Shown here piece by piece: positions 34,615-43,529 of a stretch of 64,000 nt of DNA. Position 1 is the first letter of the stretch. The number at the start of each line of letters is the position of its first letter. The notes below the pieces were generated by a model. The model saw only the letters and a program-made list of their open reading frames with translations. It was not told the DNA's origin and ran no database searches. This stretch comes from Actinomycetes bacterium. Lineage in GTDB: Bacteria; Actinomycetota; Thermoleophilia; RBG-16-64-13. The stretch lies in NCBI GenBank assembly GCA_024637035.1, contig JAGXFW010000022.1:62001-126000 (forward strand), in the 5' to 3' direction. The translations under genes and the position numbers were made by a program.

Positions 34615-35744
34615 TGTCGGATCTAGCTGCTGCGACACCGAGAGAGAGGCCCCCCGGGCGGGCGGCTGCACCCCGCGGCGCCGTCGGCGGGCCGATCAGG
34701 GAGTCGGGCGCGACCGTCGCTTGGTACGTCGGGACTCTGATCGCCGGCCTCGCCGGATGGGTGTTCGTATATCGTCTGCTCGATCCGGCGTCGCGCTGGC
34801 TCTCGTTCACGCTCCTCGGTCTCGATCCGGAGAGCGCTTTGGGGTCCGCCGTGCAATTCTTCCTCTATGACGCGCCCAAGGTGCTGATGCTGCTGCTGGT
34901 CGTGGTGTTCGCCGTGGGTATCGTGCGCACGTTCTTCACTCCCGAACGCACCCGGGCCTTGCTCGCCGGTCGGCGGGAAGCTGTGGGGAATGTGCTCGCG
35001 GGTAGTCTGGGCATCGTCACGCCCTTTTGCTCCTGCTCGGCGGTGCCGTTGTTCATAGGGTTCGTCACGGCCGGCGTGCCCCTTGGGGTGACCTTCTCGT
35101 TCCTGATCTCGGCACCGCTGGTGAACGAGGTGGCGCTGGTGTTGCTGTGGGGGTTGTTCGGATGGCGTGTCGCGCTGCTCTACTTGGCGACCGGTCTCGC
35201 CATCGCGATCGGTGCCGGCTGGGTGTTGGGTCGACTGAGACTGGAACGTCACGTCGAGCCGTGGGTGTACGAGGTGAAGGTGGGCGAGGCCCAGGTGCAG
35301 GCGCCGACGTGGCGGGAACGCATAGGCGAAGGTCGGACGGCGGTCAAGGATATCGTCGGCAAGGTATGGCCCTACCTTCTGGGCGGGATCGCGGTGGGCG
35401 CTTTGATCCACGGTTACGTGCCTGAAGGATTCCTGGCCTCGTTCATGGGTCGGGGAGCGTGGTGGTCGGTGCCGCTGGCGGTGATTCTGGGCGTGCCCAT
35501 GTACGCCAACGCCGCAGGCATGATCCCGGTCGTGGAGGCGCTCCTCGGGAAGGGGGCGGCTCTCGGGACGGCTCTGGCCTTCATGATGGCCGTGATCGCC
35601 CTCTCGTTCCCGGAGTTCGTGATCCTACGCAAGGTCTTGCGGCCTCGTCTGCTGGCTCTCTTCGCCGGTGTGGTTGCTTCCGGCATCTTGATCGTTGGCT
35701 ACCTGTTCAACGTCCTGGACATCGGTCGGTTGGTGGTGTCGTGA
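34614..35744 (+). CDS. arsP: ArsP/DUF318-type permease
   Basis: A 376-residue membrane protein with about eight to ten helices. The signature [15 protein letters not shown] with two close cysteines is the hallmark of this permease family, and the same region repeats in the second half ([17 protein letters not shown]). ArsP members export trivalent organoarsenicals; other members are of unknown substrate. Polar N-terminal 40 residues are cytoplasmic. Coupled by a 1-nt overlap to the CAKC protein and followed by acr3. Confidence 0.87.
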   Translation: MSDLAAATPRERPPGRAAAPRGAVGGPIRESGATVAWYVGTLIAGLAGWVFVYRLLDPASRWLSFTLLGLDPESALGSAVQFFLYDAPKVLMLLLVVVFAVGIVRTFFTPERTRALLAGRREAVGNVLAGSLGIVTPFCSCSAVPLFIGFVTAGVPLGVTFSFLISAPLVNEVALVLLWGLFGWRVALLYLATGLAIAIGAGWVLGRLRLERHVEPWVYEVKVGEAQVQAPTWRERIGEGRTAVKDIVGKVWPYLLGGIAVGALIHGYVPEGFLASFMGRGAWWSVPLAVILGVPMYANAAGMIPVVEALLGKGAALGTALAFMMAVIALSFPEFVILRKVLRPRLLALFAGVVASGILIVGYLFNVLDIGRLVVS

Positions 35745-35757
35745 CGACGAAGGGAGC

Positions 35758-36822
35758 ATGGTGCATCGTCTGAAGTTCCTCGACAGGTATCTCACGCTGT
35801 GGATCTTCCTGGCAATGGCCATAGGGGTGGCTGTCGGCTGGGTGTGGCCGTCCATCTCCGACGTGATCACACGGGCTAGTTGGGGCACGACGTCGGTGCC
35901 CATCGCGGTGGGGCTGATCGTCATGATGTATCCACCTCTGGCGAAGGTGCGCTACGAGGAGCTCGGCGAGGTGTTCCGGAACAAGCGGATCTTGGGGCTG
36001 TCGCTTGTGCAGAACTGGGTGGTGGGGCCTGTCTTGATGTTCGTGCTGGCTGTCGTCTTCCTCTCCGACAAGCCGGAGTACATGCAGGGGCTCATTCTCA
36101 TCGGTCTAGCGCGTTGCATCGCCATGGTGATCGTGTGGAACGACCTCGCCAAGGGCGACTGCGAGTACTGCGCCGGTCTGGTGGCGTTCAACTCGGTGTT
36201 CCAGGTGCTCTTCTTCTCTGTGTATGCCTGGGTCTTCATCACCGTGCTGCCGGGGTGGCTGGGTCTGGCGGGCGCGGTGGTCGATGTGACCATCGGTCAG
36301 ATCGCCAAGAGCGTATTCGTCTACCTTGGGATACCGTTCTTGGCAGGCGTCGTCACGAGGTTCGTCCTGATCCGCGCAAAGGACAAGACGTGGTATCACG
36401 AGTCGTTCATCCCCCGTATCAGTCCGCTGACCCTTATCGCGCTCCTCTTCACCATCCTCGTGATGTTCTCTCTGAAGGGCGAGGTCATCGTGCAGTTGCC
36501 GCTCGACGTGGTGCGAATCGCCATACCGCTCCTGCTCTACTTCGTGATCATGTTCTTCGTCAGCTTCTGGATGAGCAAGCGCATGGGGGCGGACTACGAG
36601 AAGAGCGCGACTCTTTCGTTCACGGCCGCTTCGAACAACTTCGAGCTGGCCATAGCTGTGGCCATCGCCGTGTTCGGGCTGGCGTCCGCGCAGGCTTTCA
36701 CCGCCGTGATCGGACCACTTGTCGAGGTGCCGGTGTTGATCGGTCTGGTGAGCGTGGCTCTCTGGTTGCGGCGCCGGTGGTGGGGCGGCCCAGCGGTCGT
36801 CGAGGCGGGGCGGTCGGCATGA
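35758..36822 (+). CDS. acr3: Arsenite efflux permease Acr3
   Basis: A 354-residue transporter of the BART superfamily with ten helices. The conserved Cys of Acr3 is in [18 protein letters not shown], followed by the usual [13 protein letters not shown]; another family motif is [17 protein letters not shown]. It exports arsenite using the proton-motive force. ATG at 35758 is directly after AAGGGAG; a GTG one codon on gives better spacing and may be the true start. Together with ArsR and ArsP it forms a full arsenic resistance set without an arsC reductase in view. Confidence 0.92.
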   Translation: MVHRLKFLDRYLTLWIFLAMAIGVAVGWVWPSISDVITRASWGTTSVPIAVGLIVMMYPPLAKVRYEELGEVFRNKRILGLSLVQNWVVGPVLMFVLAVVFLSDKPEYMQGLILIGLARCIAMVIVWNDLAKGDCEYCAGLVAFNSVFQVLFFSVYAWVFITVLPGWLGLAGAVVDVTIGQIAKSVFVYLGIPFLAGVVTRFVLIRAKDKTWYHESFIPRISPLTLIALLFTILVMFSLKGEVIVQLPLDVVRIAIPLLLYFVIMFFVSFWMSKRMGADYEKSATLSFTAASNNFELAIAVAIAVFGLASAQAFTAVIGPLVEVPVLIGLVSVALWLRRRWWGGPAVVEAGRSA

Positions 36823-36853
36823 GCGGGCGAGTCGAGTCGCGATTGGAGTGGGC

Positions 36854-37303
36854 GTGAGCGCAGAGTCGCACGAAACGAGCGCGCCGGCACCGAGTTGCCC
36901 TGGGTGTGGCGCCCCGGCCCGTGCGGTGGGCCTGAAGACGGTCAAGCACCTGCTCGACTTTCCGCAGTCGCGGGCCGTTTCCGGCGAGGGGTGGCTGTTC
37001 TGCCCGAAGGCCGACTGCGACGCGTACTACTTCCGGGCTGCCGACCTGGTCGCGAGCGATGCGGCGGCTTCCCCGGACGTGTCGGCGCCCGCGCCCAAAG
37101 TCTATCGCGCCGCCGACATCAAGCAGCGCGCCCGTCCGCACGCCCAAGGATCTGACCGCCTCGTCTGCTACTGCTTCGGCTACACCGTGGGCGACATAGC
37201 CACCGACGCCCGCGGCGGCCGGAATGAGATACCGTCGGCGATCGCCGCGGAAGTCAGGGCGGGCATGTGTGCCTGCGAGGTGCTCAACCCCGGCGGGGGC
37301 TGA
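36854..37303 (+). CDS. CopZ-like zinc/[2Fe-2S] protein
   Basis: About 149 residues. N-terminal Cys pairs SCPGCG and FCPKADC flank a Leu-Gly-rich strand, and the C-terminal half ends with CYCFGYTVGDI and MCACEVLNPGGG. This layout matches the N-terminal Fe-S/Zn domain of Archaeoglobus-type CopZ (BFD-like 2Fe-2S pattern C-x-C and C-x-C). It follows acr3 by about 30 bases, so it may be an electron-transfer or thiol helper in the arsenic operon. GTG at 36854 has GGAG upstream. The metal content is inferred from cysteine spacing. Confidence 0.72.
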   Translation: MSAESHETSAPAPSCPGCGAPARAVGLKTVKHLLDFPQSRAVSGEGWLFCPKADCDAYYFRAADLVASDAAASPDVSAPAPKVYRAADIKQRARPHAQGSDRLVCYCFGYTVGDIATDARGGRNEIPSAIAAEVRAGMCACEVLNPGGG

Positions 37304-37361
37304 TGCACCGCCCAGGTCCGCGGGGTCGCCGCGGAGGCACTGCAGGGTGGTCAGACCGGCT

Positions 37362-37441
37362 CGCCGCCGGAGCGCCCGTGACCGGCTCGCCGCCCGAGAG
37401 CCTATGAGCGCCGCCGGAGCGCCCGTGACCGGTCGCCGCCC
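37362..37441. repeat. Imperfect 33/34-bp direct repeat, 47-bp period
   Basis: CGCCGCCGGAGCGCCCGTGA followed by CCGG(C)TCGCCGCCC occurs at 37362-37395 and again at 37409-37441, ending exactly at the start of the phosphoesterase gene. Confidence 0.8.
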
Positions 37442-38164
37442 ATGACGGAACTCGCCTTCTTCTCCGACGTGCACGGCAATGTCTCGGCCCTCCGGGCCGT
37501 GCTGTCCGATCTGACCTCCCGCGGGATCGATCGGGTCTTCTGCCTCGGAGATCTCGTGGGCTACGGCCCCGATCCAAACGGTGCGATCGACCTGATCCGT
37601 GAGGCCGGCGTAGCGACCATCCTCGGTAACTACGACGACGGCGTGGCCTTCGATCGCGGCGATTGCGGGTGCTACTACGCCGACGCGGCGGCTCGCCGCA
37701 TCGGCGACGCCTCGTATGAGTTCACCGCCGCTACCGTCACTCTGGAGCACAAGGCCTGGTTGCGCGGGCTTCCACGGGAGCTGCGCGTGGAGGCGGCGGG
37801 GCTTCGTCTTCATCTGTTCCACGGGAGTCCACGCCGCATCAACGAGTACCTTCAGGAAGACCGTGACGAGCGTACCTTCCGAAGACTGGCCGCCCAAACC
37901 GACGCGGACGTCCTGCTGTTCGGTCACACGCACAAGCCCTGGCACCGGGAGTATGGCGGCGTGCTGTTCGTGAACGTGGGTTCCGCAGGCCGGCCCAAGG
38001 ATGGCGACGTGCGTGCCGCCTACACGGTGATCCATCTGGCGGAGGGGCGGCCACCGGTGGTGGAAGTGCAGCGGGTGGCGTACGACGTGGAGGAGACGGC
38101 CCGCGGCGTTCTCGCCGCCGGTCTGCCCGTCGAACTGGCGGAGGCCTTTCGACGTGGAGGGTAG
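37442..38164 (+). CDS. YfcE-type metallophosphoesterase
   Basis: A 240-residue calcineurin-like phosphoesterase. Metal motifs are SDVHGN, CLGDLVGYGPDP, GNYDD, and C-terminal FGHTHKPW with GSAGRPKDGD. The usual GNHD is GNYDD, as in part of this family. Cytosolic phosphodiesterase or phosphatase, substrate unknown. It overlaps the ankyrin gene by about 11 nt. Start at the ATG right after the direct repeat; no strong ribosome-binding site. Confidence 0.85.
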   Translation: MTELAFFSDVHGNVSALRAVLSDLTSRGIDRVFCLGDLVGYGPDPNGAIDLIREAGVATILGNYDDGVAFDRGDCGCYYADAAARRIGDASYEFTAATVTLEHKAWLRGLPRELRVEAAGLRLHLFHGSPRRINEYLQEDRDERTFRRLAAQTDADVLLFGHTHKPWHREYGGVLFVNVGSAGRPKDGDVRAAYTVIHLAEGRPPVVEVQRVAYDVEETARGVLAAGLPVELAEAFRRGG

Positions 38165-38729
38165 TGGATGGCGGCGAGCGGAGGCGGAGCGATGCGCTCA
38201 GTACGAGCGGTTCCGCGCGATCGACTCAGCCTTCCGAGCGGGAGACCTTGCGGCGCTGCGGGCGGCGGTCGACGATCCGCAGGTAGTACCCAACGGGCCG
38301 ATGCCGCTCGAGATAGGACCCTGTCTCGAGTACGCGATCTACATCAGCCCTCTGCCGTTCATCCGCGCCCTGCTGCAGATCGGCGCGGACCCCGACCCGC
38401 AGGATCACATCGGGTTGCCGCCGCTGATCGCGGCTCTGTCATGCGGCCGCGCTCAGCCCGGAGCCCCGGCTCGGGCGGATGTCCTCGAGATCATCAAGCT
38501 CTTGCTCAGTTTCGGGGCGGATCCGGATCAGCGCGGCGTCAATGACTATACGGCTCTGCACATGGCCGCCGGTGAGGAGAACCTGGACGCGGTCCGGATC
38601 TTGTTGGAAGCGGGCGCGAATCCGTTGCTTCGAACGCGCATCGACGATTGCGAGACGCCTCGCGAACTCGCCGAGGCGGCCGGCCTGCACGATATCGCGC
38701 GCCTGCTCGCGGAGTGGGAGACGGTCTAG
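38154..38729 (+). CDS. Ankyrin-repeat protein
   Basis: About 191 residues with three ankyrin repeats: IRALLQIGADPDPQDHIGLPP, then IIKLLLSFGADPDQRGVNDYT, then VRILLEAGANPLLRTRIDD. The N-terminal 40 residues form a helical cap. Ankyrin repeats bind proteins, so it may regulate the phosphoesterase whose gene it overlaps, which is inference. GTG at 38154 is inside the preceding gene; a later start is possible. Confidence 0.78.
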   Translation: MEGSGWRRAEAERCAQYERFRAIDSAFRAGDLAALRAAVDDPQVVPNGPMPLEIGPCLEYAIYISPLPFIRALLQIGADPDPQDHIGLPPLIAALSCGRAQPGAPARADVLEIIKLLLSFGADPDQRGVNDYTALHMAAGEENLDAVRILLEAGANPLLRTRIDDCETPRELAEAAGLHDIARLLAEWETV

Positions 38730-38750
38730 CGCCCTTCCCCTTCGGCGCCG

Positions 38751-38827
38751 CCGCCACGTGTCTCCGAGCGGGCGCCACGTCTCCGAACGGGCGCCACGTC
38801 TCCGAGCGGGCGCCACGTCTCCCGCGG
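38751..38827. repeat. 19-bp tandem repeat, four copies
   Basis: Four copies of GCGCCACGTCTCCGAGCGG with small changes. Non-coding, right after the ankyrin gene. Confidence 0.85.
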
Positions 38828-38881
38828 TGGCCCCGCGTGTCCGGGAGGGGCGGCGCCGCGGGTTCCGGAGCGCGGTCATCC

Positions 38882-39113
38882 CTAGTCGCGCTTCAAGATG
38901 ACACCCGCGTCGCCCACGACCCACCAGTTGTCGGGCCCGCGCAGGCCACGCCGTTCAGCGAGGTTCCGTGCCCGTTTCCTGCGAATTCCAGGTGGCTCCC
39001 TCGTCTCTGACCTCGGCGATGTAGCTGTGGTTGCCCACTGCCCACGCCCCGACGCGATGTCCCGACCGTTCCTTGGACCGCTGATGTGGGTACAGCGCCT
39101 TGACATTCGCGTG
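38882..39113 (-). pseudogene. Remnant of a Ycf48/BNR-repeat protein
   Basis: Three reading frames in succession read as pieces of one beta-propeller repeat protein: HANVKALYPHQRSK then VGAWAVGNHSYIAEV with EGATWNSQETGT (frame 1), SLNGVACAG (frame 2), and NWWVVGDAGVILKRD before a stop (frame 3). This matches the Ycf48-like pattern of tryptophan- and glycine-rich repeats (GWAVGxxGxIL ... DGGATW). The frame changes show that the gene is broken and most of it is gone. No start or promoter is needed to explain it. Confidence 0.6.
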
Positions 39114-39156
39114 AATCGCGATGCCAGAGCTGAGGGTCGGAAGGGAAGGGGGAAGC

Positions 39157-39906
39157 GTGACGGATCGAGGCACCGAAGCACACGAGGCACACGACCACGG
39201 CGGCTGGGATTTCTCGGGGTTGCGGGCGCTCTTCTTGAACTGCACGCTGAAGCGTTCTCCCGAACTGTCGCACACGCAGGGTCTCATCGATATCTCGAGG
39301 CCCATCATGGAGAGGCACGGCGTAACGGTCGAAGTGCTACGGCCGGTGGATCATGACATAGCCTACGGCGTGTATCCGGATATGACCGAACGCGGCTGGG
39401 ACCGTGATGAGTGGCCGGAGATGCTCGAGAAGGTGATGGCCTCCCACATCCTGGTGATCACCTCGCCCATCTGGCTGGGGGAGAAGTCCTCGGTCTGCAC
39501 CAAGGTGATCGAACGCTTGTACTCTTCGTCGGGCGATCTCAACGACGCTGGTCAATATGCGTACTACGGGAAGGTCGGTGGCTGCCTGATCACCGGCAAC
39601 GAGGATGGAGCCAAGCACTGCGCCATGAACATACTGTACTCACTGCAGCATCTCGGGTACGTCATCCCTCCTCAGGCCGACGCGGCGTGGGTTGGCGAGG
39701 CCGGCCCCGGCCCGTCGTACCTCGAGACCGGTTCCGGCGGACCGGAGAACGACTTCACCAACCGCAACACCACCTTCATGACCTGGAACCTGATGCATAT
39801 GGCGCATATGTTGCGGACCGCGGGCGGCATTCCGGCTCACGGCAACCAGCGGGCGAAGTGGGTGGCCGGGTGCCGTTCCGATCATCCCAATCCCGAGTAC
39901 CGGTAG
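39157..39906 (+). CDS. NAD(P)H-dependent FMN reductase-type flavodoxin-fold oxidoreductase
   Basis: A 249-residue flavodoxin-fold protein with LRALFLNCTLKRSPELSHTQ (phosphate loop), VITSPIWLGEKSSVCTKVIERL and GGCLITGNEDGAKHC (FMN contacts). Members reduce FMN or quinones, or work as WrbA-like enzymes. The C-terminal half is rich in Gly/Asn/Thr and ends HPNPEYR. GTG at 39157 has AAGGGAAGGGGGAAG upstream; an ATG at 39121 is less likely. Not obviously linked to neighbours. Confidence 0.84.
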   Translation: MTDRGTEAHEAHDHGGWDFSGLRALFLNCTLKRSPELSHTQGLIDISRPIMERHGVTVEVLRPVDHDIAYGVYPDMTERGWDRDEWPEMLEKVMASHILVITSPIWLGEKSSVCTKVIERLYSSSGDLNDAGQYAYYGKVGGCLITGNEDGAKHCAMNILYSLQHLGYVIPPQADAAWVGEAGPGPSYLETGSGGPENDFTNRNTTFMTWNLMHMAHMLRTAGGIPAHGNQRAKWVAGCRSDHPNPEYR

Positions 39907-39969
39907 ACCGGGCCGCAGTTCGCGGGGAGTGGGGCAACAGAACACCATGAGTGAGAGGCGGGTGGCAGG

Positions 39970-40434
39970 GTGAGAGAAGTGCGCAGAACGGACCGCGTCA
40001 TCCCGGACGCGGAGGTTCGGGATCTCCTGCGGCGGGCGGAGTGGGGCGTGCTGTCCACCGTGTCCGAGGACGGGACTCCGTACGGGGTGCCGCTGAACTA
40101 CTGGGTCACGGACGATTCCCTCTACTTCCATTGTGCCGTCGAAGGCCGGAAGACCGAGAACCTCGGTCATTCGCCGTCGGTCTCCTTCTGCGTGGTCGGG
40201 ACCACTGAAGTGATGCCGGAGAAGTTCGGCACGAAGTACGAGAGCGTCATCGTCGCCGGGCGGGCCGAGGAGGTCTTCGCCGCGGGCAAGGAAGCCGCCT
40301 TGGAGGGCCTGCTCCGGAAGTACTCCGCCGATTTCTTCGACGAAGGAATCGACTACATCCGGACGATCGGCGAGAAGACGAGGGTCTTCAGGATCGAGAT
40401 CGACCACGTGAGTGGCAAGGCTCGGAGGGCCTGA
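39970..40434 (+). CDS. Pyridoxamine 5'-phosphate oxidase-family flavoprotein
   Basis: A 154-residue split-barrel FMN protein: VLSTVSEDGTPYGVPLNY, SLYFHCAVEGRKTENL and VSFCVVG are typical of the NimA-like group. These often reduce nitro compounds or carry out flavin chemistry, exact substrate unknown. GTG at 39970; ATG-free N-terminus. Stands between two unrelated small genes. Confidence 0.83.
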   Translation: MREVRRTDRVIPDAEVRDLLRRAEWGVLSTVSEDGTPYGVPLNYWVTDDSLYFHCAVEGRKTENLGHSPSVSFCVVGTTEVMPEKFGTKYESVIVAGRAEEVFAAGKEAALEGLLRKYSADFFDEGIDYIRTIGEKTRVFRIEIDHVSGKARRA

Positions 40435-40486
40435 TGGCACGGTGGCCGCGGACGGAAGGTGGCGCCGTCGTGCGCGTGGGCGCACG

Positions 40487-40816
40487 GTGACCGCTCTTTG
40501 GTCGATCGCGCTGTTCGTCTTGGCCGGCCTCGCTGAGATCGGCGGCGGCTATCTGGTTTGGCTGTGGATCCGGGAAGGTTGGGCCTTCCCGATCGGCGCC
40601 CTGGGCGCATTGATCCTGATCGCCTATGGGGTGATCCCCACATTCCAGCCGGAAGGGAGTTTTGGCCGCATCTACGCGGCGTACGGCGGGGTGTTCGTGA
40701 TCATGTCCACCTTCTGGGGCTGGTGGGTCGACGGCAAAGTGCCCGACCTCTGGGACTGGGTGGGCGCCGCCGTCTGCGTCGCGGGGGTGAGCATCATCAT
40801 GTGGGCGCCGCGGTAG
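40487..40816 (+). CDS. YnfA-family (UPF0060) membrane protein
   Basis: A 109-residue protein of four helices: LAEIGGGYLVWLWIREGW, ALGALILIAYGVIPTFQP, RIYAAYGGVFVIMSTFWGWWVDG and DWVGAAVCVAGVSIIMWAP. Length and motifs fit YnfA, a half-size relative of small multidrug transporters. The GTG start at 40487 gives the usual length. Function in vivo is not established. Confidence 0.9.
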   Translation: MTALWSIALFVLAGLAEIGGGYLVWLWIREGWAFPIGALGALILIAYGVIPTFQPEGSFGRIYAAYGGVFVIMSTFWGWWVDGKVPDLWDWVGAAVCVAGVSIIMWAPR

Positions 40817-40903
40817 GGCCACGGGTTTCCCGTCCTCACCACCGGGCACAATCCGGGCACGGCTCCCGCGCGGCCGCTCCGCGCTCCCCGAAGGAGGCAG
40901 ACC

Positions 40904-41305
40904 ATGAGCTCAAACCCAGCAGACGATCCCAGCCTCGATCCCTCGGACCACAAGACTTTGCTCGACCGGATGGCGGAACGCGTGGGGTCCAATGCGCGTG
41001 CGGAAACGGTGTATGGCGCTCCGGTGGAGCGTGACGGGGTGACCGTGATACCTGTCGCCAAGGTGCGCTGGGGCTTCGGAGGTGGCGACGGCAGCAGTAC
41101 CGGGGACGGTGCGACCCACGGCGTCGGCAGCGGGAGCGGCGGGGGCGGCGGCGTCACTGTGTCGCCGCTCGGCTACATCGAGTTGGTCGATGGGAGTTCC
41201 CGATTTCGACGCATCCACGACCCGGTCGGACTTCTTCCCGTCGTGTTTGGAGCGGGGCTGGTTGCGCTGCTCTTGCTCCGGAGCCTGAGGAAGATCGTAC
41301 ACTGA
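40904..41305 (+). CDS. GerW/YtfJ-family protein with C-terminal membrane helix
   Basis: A 133-residue protein. Residues about 30-65 (ARAETVYGAPVERDGVTVIP, VAKVRWGFGGG) fit the YtfJ/GerW domain, followed by a long Gly/Ser-rich loop and VSPLGYIELVDG; a C-terminal hydrophobic helix (VGLLPVVFGAGLVALLLL) is a likely anchor. GerW is best known in spore germination, but the family is wide in non-sporulating bacteria, so no sporulation is implied. GAAGGAGG precedes the ATG. Confidence 0.83.
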   Translation: MSSNPADDPSLDPSDHKTLLDRMAERVGSNARAETVYGAPVERDGVTVIPVAKVRWGFGGGDGSSTGDGATHGVGSGSGGGGGVTVSPLGYIELVDGSSRFRRIHDPVGLLPVVFGAGLVALLLLRSLRKIVH

Positions 41306-41368
41306 GCGGGCTTCGGGACCCGCTCAGCTCCAGCTGACATCAGTGGTTCAGAGGCGGAAGCCCGTCGC

Positions 41369-42133
41369 CTACTTCGTGAAGCCCTCTACCACGTAGGTGC
41401 CCCCGGCCTTGCGGTCGCGCCGGATCTTGAGGAACCCGCGCTTCTCCGCGTCTTCGAGCATGTCGCTGAAGCTGCGGTAGCCATAGGTGGACTCGGTGAA
41501 GGCGGGGCGCTTCCGGCGCATGGTGTCTTTCACCATCGAGGCGAAGATGGGGTCCTTGTTCTCGCGGATGAGGGCCGCCACCGACTCGAAGAGCAGGTCG
41601 AAGACCTCCTGCTTGGCCGTCGGGATGTCCCCGGCCGCCTTGGGCAGCGGCAGCGCTTTCGGCGCCTTCTCAAGGTCTTCGTAGTAGATGAACTCGTCGC
41701 AGTTGCCGGCGAGGAGGTCCGAGGTGGACTCCTTGATGCCGATTCCGATGATGTGCTTGCCGTTCTCTTTGAGCTTCGACACCAGCGGCGAGAAGTCGGA
41801 GTCACCTGACACGATCACGAAGGTGTCGATGTGCTCTTTCGACCAGGCCAGGTCCATAGCATCGACCACCAAGCGGATGTCGGCCGAGTTCTTGCCGGTC
41901 ATGCTCCGCCGGGGGATCTCGATGAGTTCGATCGCCGCCTCGTGCAACTGCCTGGTGAATTGCTTGTACTCGCTCCAGTCGGCGTAGGCCTTCTTGACGA
42001 TCACTTTGCCCTTCTCGACCAAACGCTCAAGGATGGGTTCCATGCTGAACTCGCCACGCCGGTGTTTGAAGCCGATGGCCAGGTTCTCGAAATCGATGAA
42101 TACCGCTAGGGTGCGGGCTGATTCTTCTGTCAT
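41369..42133 (-). CDS. NYN-domain ribonuclease-like protein with OST-HTH/LOTUS domain
   Basis: About 254 residues. The N-terminal NYN (PIN-like) domain shows VFIDFENLA, VKKAYADWSEY, KNSADIRLVVDAMDL and FVIVSGDSDFSPLV, with the acidic residues expected for a metal-dependent RNase. A C-terminal winged helix (SMVKDTMRRKRPAFTEST and YRSFSDMLEDAEKRGF) fits an OST-HTH/LOTUS RNA-binding domain. The combination suggests RNA processing or silencing. The start at 42133 is the first ATG with a following NYN core. Confidence 0.87.
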   Translation of the reverse strand: MTEESARTLAVFIDFENLAIGFKHRRGEFSMEPILERLVEKGKVIVKKAYADWSEYKQFTRQLHEAAIELIEIPRRSMTGKNSADIRLVVDAMDLAWSKEHIDTFVIVSGDSDFSPLVSKLKENGKHIIGIGIKESTSDLLAGNCDEFIYYEDLEKAPKALPLPKAAGDIPTAKQEVFDLLFESVAALIRENKDPIFASMVKDTMRRKRPAFTESTYGYRSFSDMLEDAEKRGFLKIRRDRKAGGTYVVEGFTK

Positions 42134-42202
42134 GGGGTCGTTCCCCGCCTTCCGTTCGTATGTGACGCCCACGAGGGCGCTCCACCTCATAGCATAGCCG
42201 AA

Positions 42203-42220
42203 ATGGGCCGAGCGGCCCAT
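42203..42220. terminator. Hairpin between the dehydratase-type genes and the NYN gene
   Basis: ATGGGCC-GAGC-GGCCCAT, a perfect 7-bp stem in the gap after the 42286 stop. No T-run on the transcribed side; weak. Confidence 0.35.
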
Positions 42221-42285
42221 CGGCCGCGAACCGCCCTGCGGCGCAGGAGCACCGATCACCTTCACGGTCTGGGCAGGAACAGGGT

Positions 42286-43529
42286 CTACAGCATCTCCAG
42301 GAAGCTTTCCAGTCTCCCCGCGGTGTTGCTGGAGCCCCCTCCACGCTGGTCGAGAGCGTCGCCGTCTATGGTGAGGAACGGGATGCCCTCACGCGTAAGG
42401 ACACTTCGCAACACGGGGAGCGTGCCGAGTCCCTGGCGACAGCCCCAGTGATTGAAGTGGATCACCCCATCGGCCCGCGCGCTGCGCGCCAACTCGACCA
42501 CCAGGCGCGCGCGTCGGGTGGCGCTTCCCCAGACGGGGTGTTCGATCAGTCGTCGGGCCAGGTCGGGGAAGGGGTCGGCGGGATCGATCTCGTCCAGATG
42601 GGTGCGCCCCATCTCCTCGAACACCACGGCTCCCCCGTGAGCGCGGATGAGGTCGAAGGCGGAGTCGTCGTGGTGCGGCACCGTGTGCAGCCAGACCAGG
42701 CGAGGCCGGGGGCCGCGGGCCCCCCCGAGCCGTACGTGGGCACGACGAGGTCGGCGCACCCGCGCTCCGTGAGCAGCTTCTCAAAGCCTCGTGCGCCTGG
42801 GACCGTGCCCCAGAGCATCTGGCCGAGGAAGGCGAATGCGAACATGTGCCTGCCGTCGAGCACCAGGTCACCCGACATGCGGCCCGTGTCGATGTAACGC
42901 CATGCCCGCGCGGCCCGGCTCGAGTTGCGTATCGCTTCCGCCAGCGCCGGCCTCCGCCCCGTCATCTCGCCGAGCTGTTCGTGTAGTGCGCCCAACTGTT
43001 CCGCTACGTCGGCCACCTGATCGGGGTGTGCGGGACCCTCGTCCGGCGGCAGCGGCACGTGGATGCTGATGAAGGGCACGTCGTGTTCGCGGGCCAGCTC
43101 GTCGAGCAGGCACTCCTTGGCCGCGCAGAGCGGCGTGGTGCCCAGACAGAGGGATGGTGCGGGAAGCAGGCGGGCGTCGAGCGCCGCCCGGGCGGCCCGG
43201 TGGTAGCTACAGAGATCCCGAGGGAGGGCCGACCGGTTCATGGCCACTTCGACCTCCCCGCGGAAGTCCATGCCCATCAGGGTGGTGGCCGCCACCTCGG
43301 GGATCAGCGGGGTGAGCCCGTACGAAGCCAACAACTCGGAGGGGAAGAGATACGAGACCCATGGGACGAAAGCGCCCTCCTCGTGGAGCGCGAGCGCAGC
43401 CGCTAGGGCATGGTGTTCAAGGTACTTCCGCGCGGTGCCCGACTTCAGGGCTCTCACCTGCGTACGCACCGAGACCGCTCTTCTAGCCATGGTGCTCGCG
43501 AGCCCGCTCTGGAGAGCCGTGCTCTTCAA
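42286..43529 (-). CDS. 2-hydroxyacyl-CoA dehydratase/benzoyl-CoA reductase-type subunit, frameshifted
   Basis: Two overlapping reading frames together make one HgdB/BcrB-type Fe-S subunit of about 414 residues. N-terminal part: YLFPSELLASYGL, LCSYHRAARAAL and PLCAAKECLLDEL (cysteines for a 4Fe-4S cluster). C-terminal part: LVWLHTVPHHDDSAFDLI, then HFNHWGCRQGLGTLPVLRSVL, the classical final Cys region. The switch occurs at a run of seven G (C7 on the plus strand, 42720-42726): adding one base joins the frames perfectly. It is therefore a one-base deletion, a sequencing error, or programmed slippage. It overlaps the partner gene by ATGA. Confidence 0.78.

Noticed and set aside
38751-38827. Four regular repeats resembling a CRISPR start
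   Set aside because: Units are 19 bp in direct contact with no spacers, and no cas gene is present.
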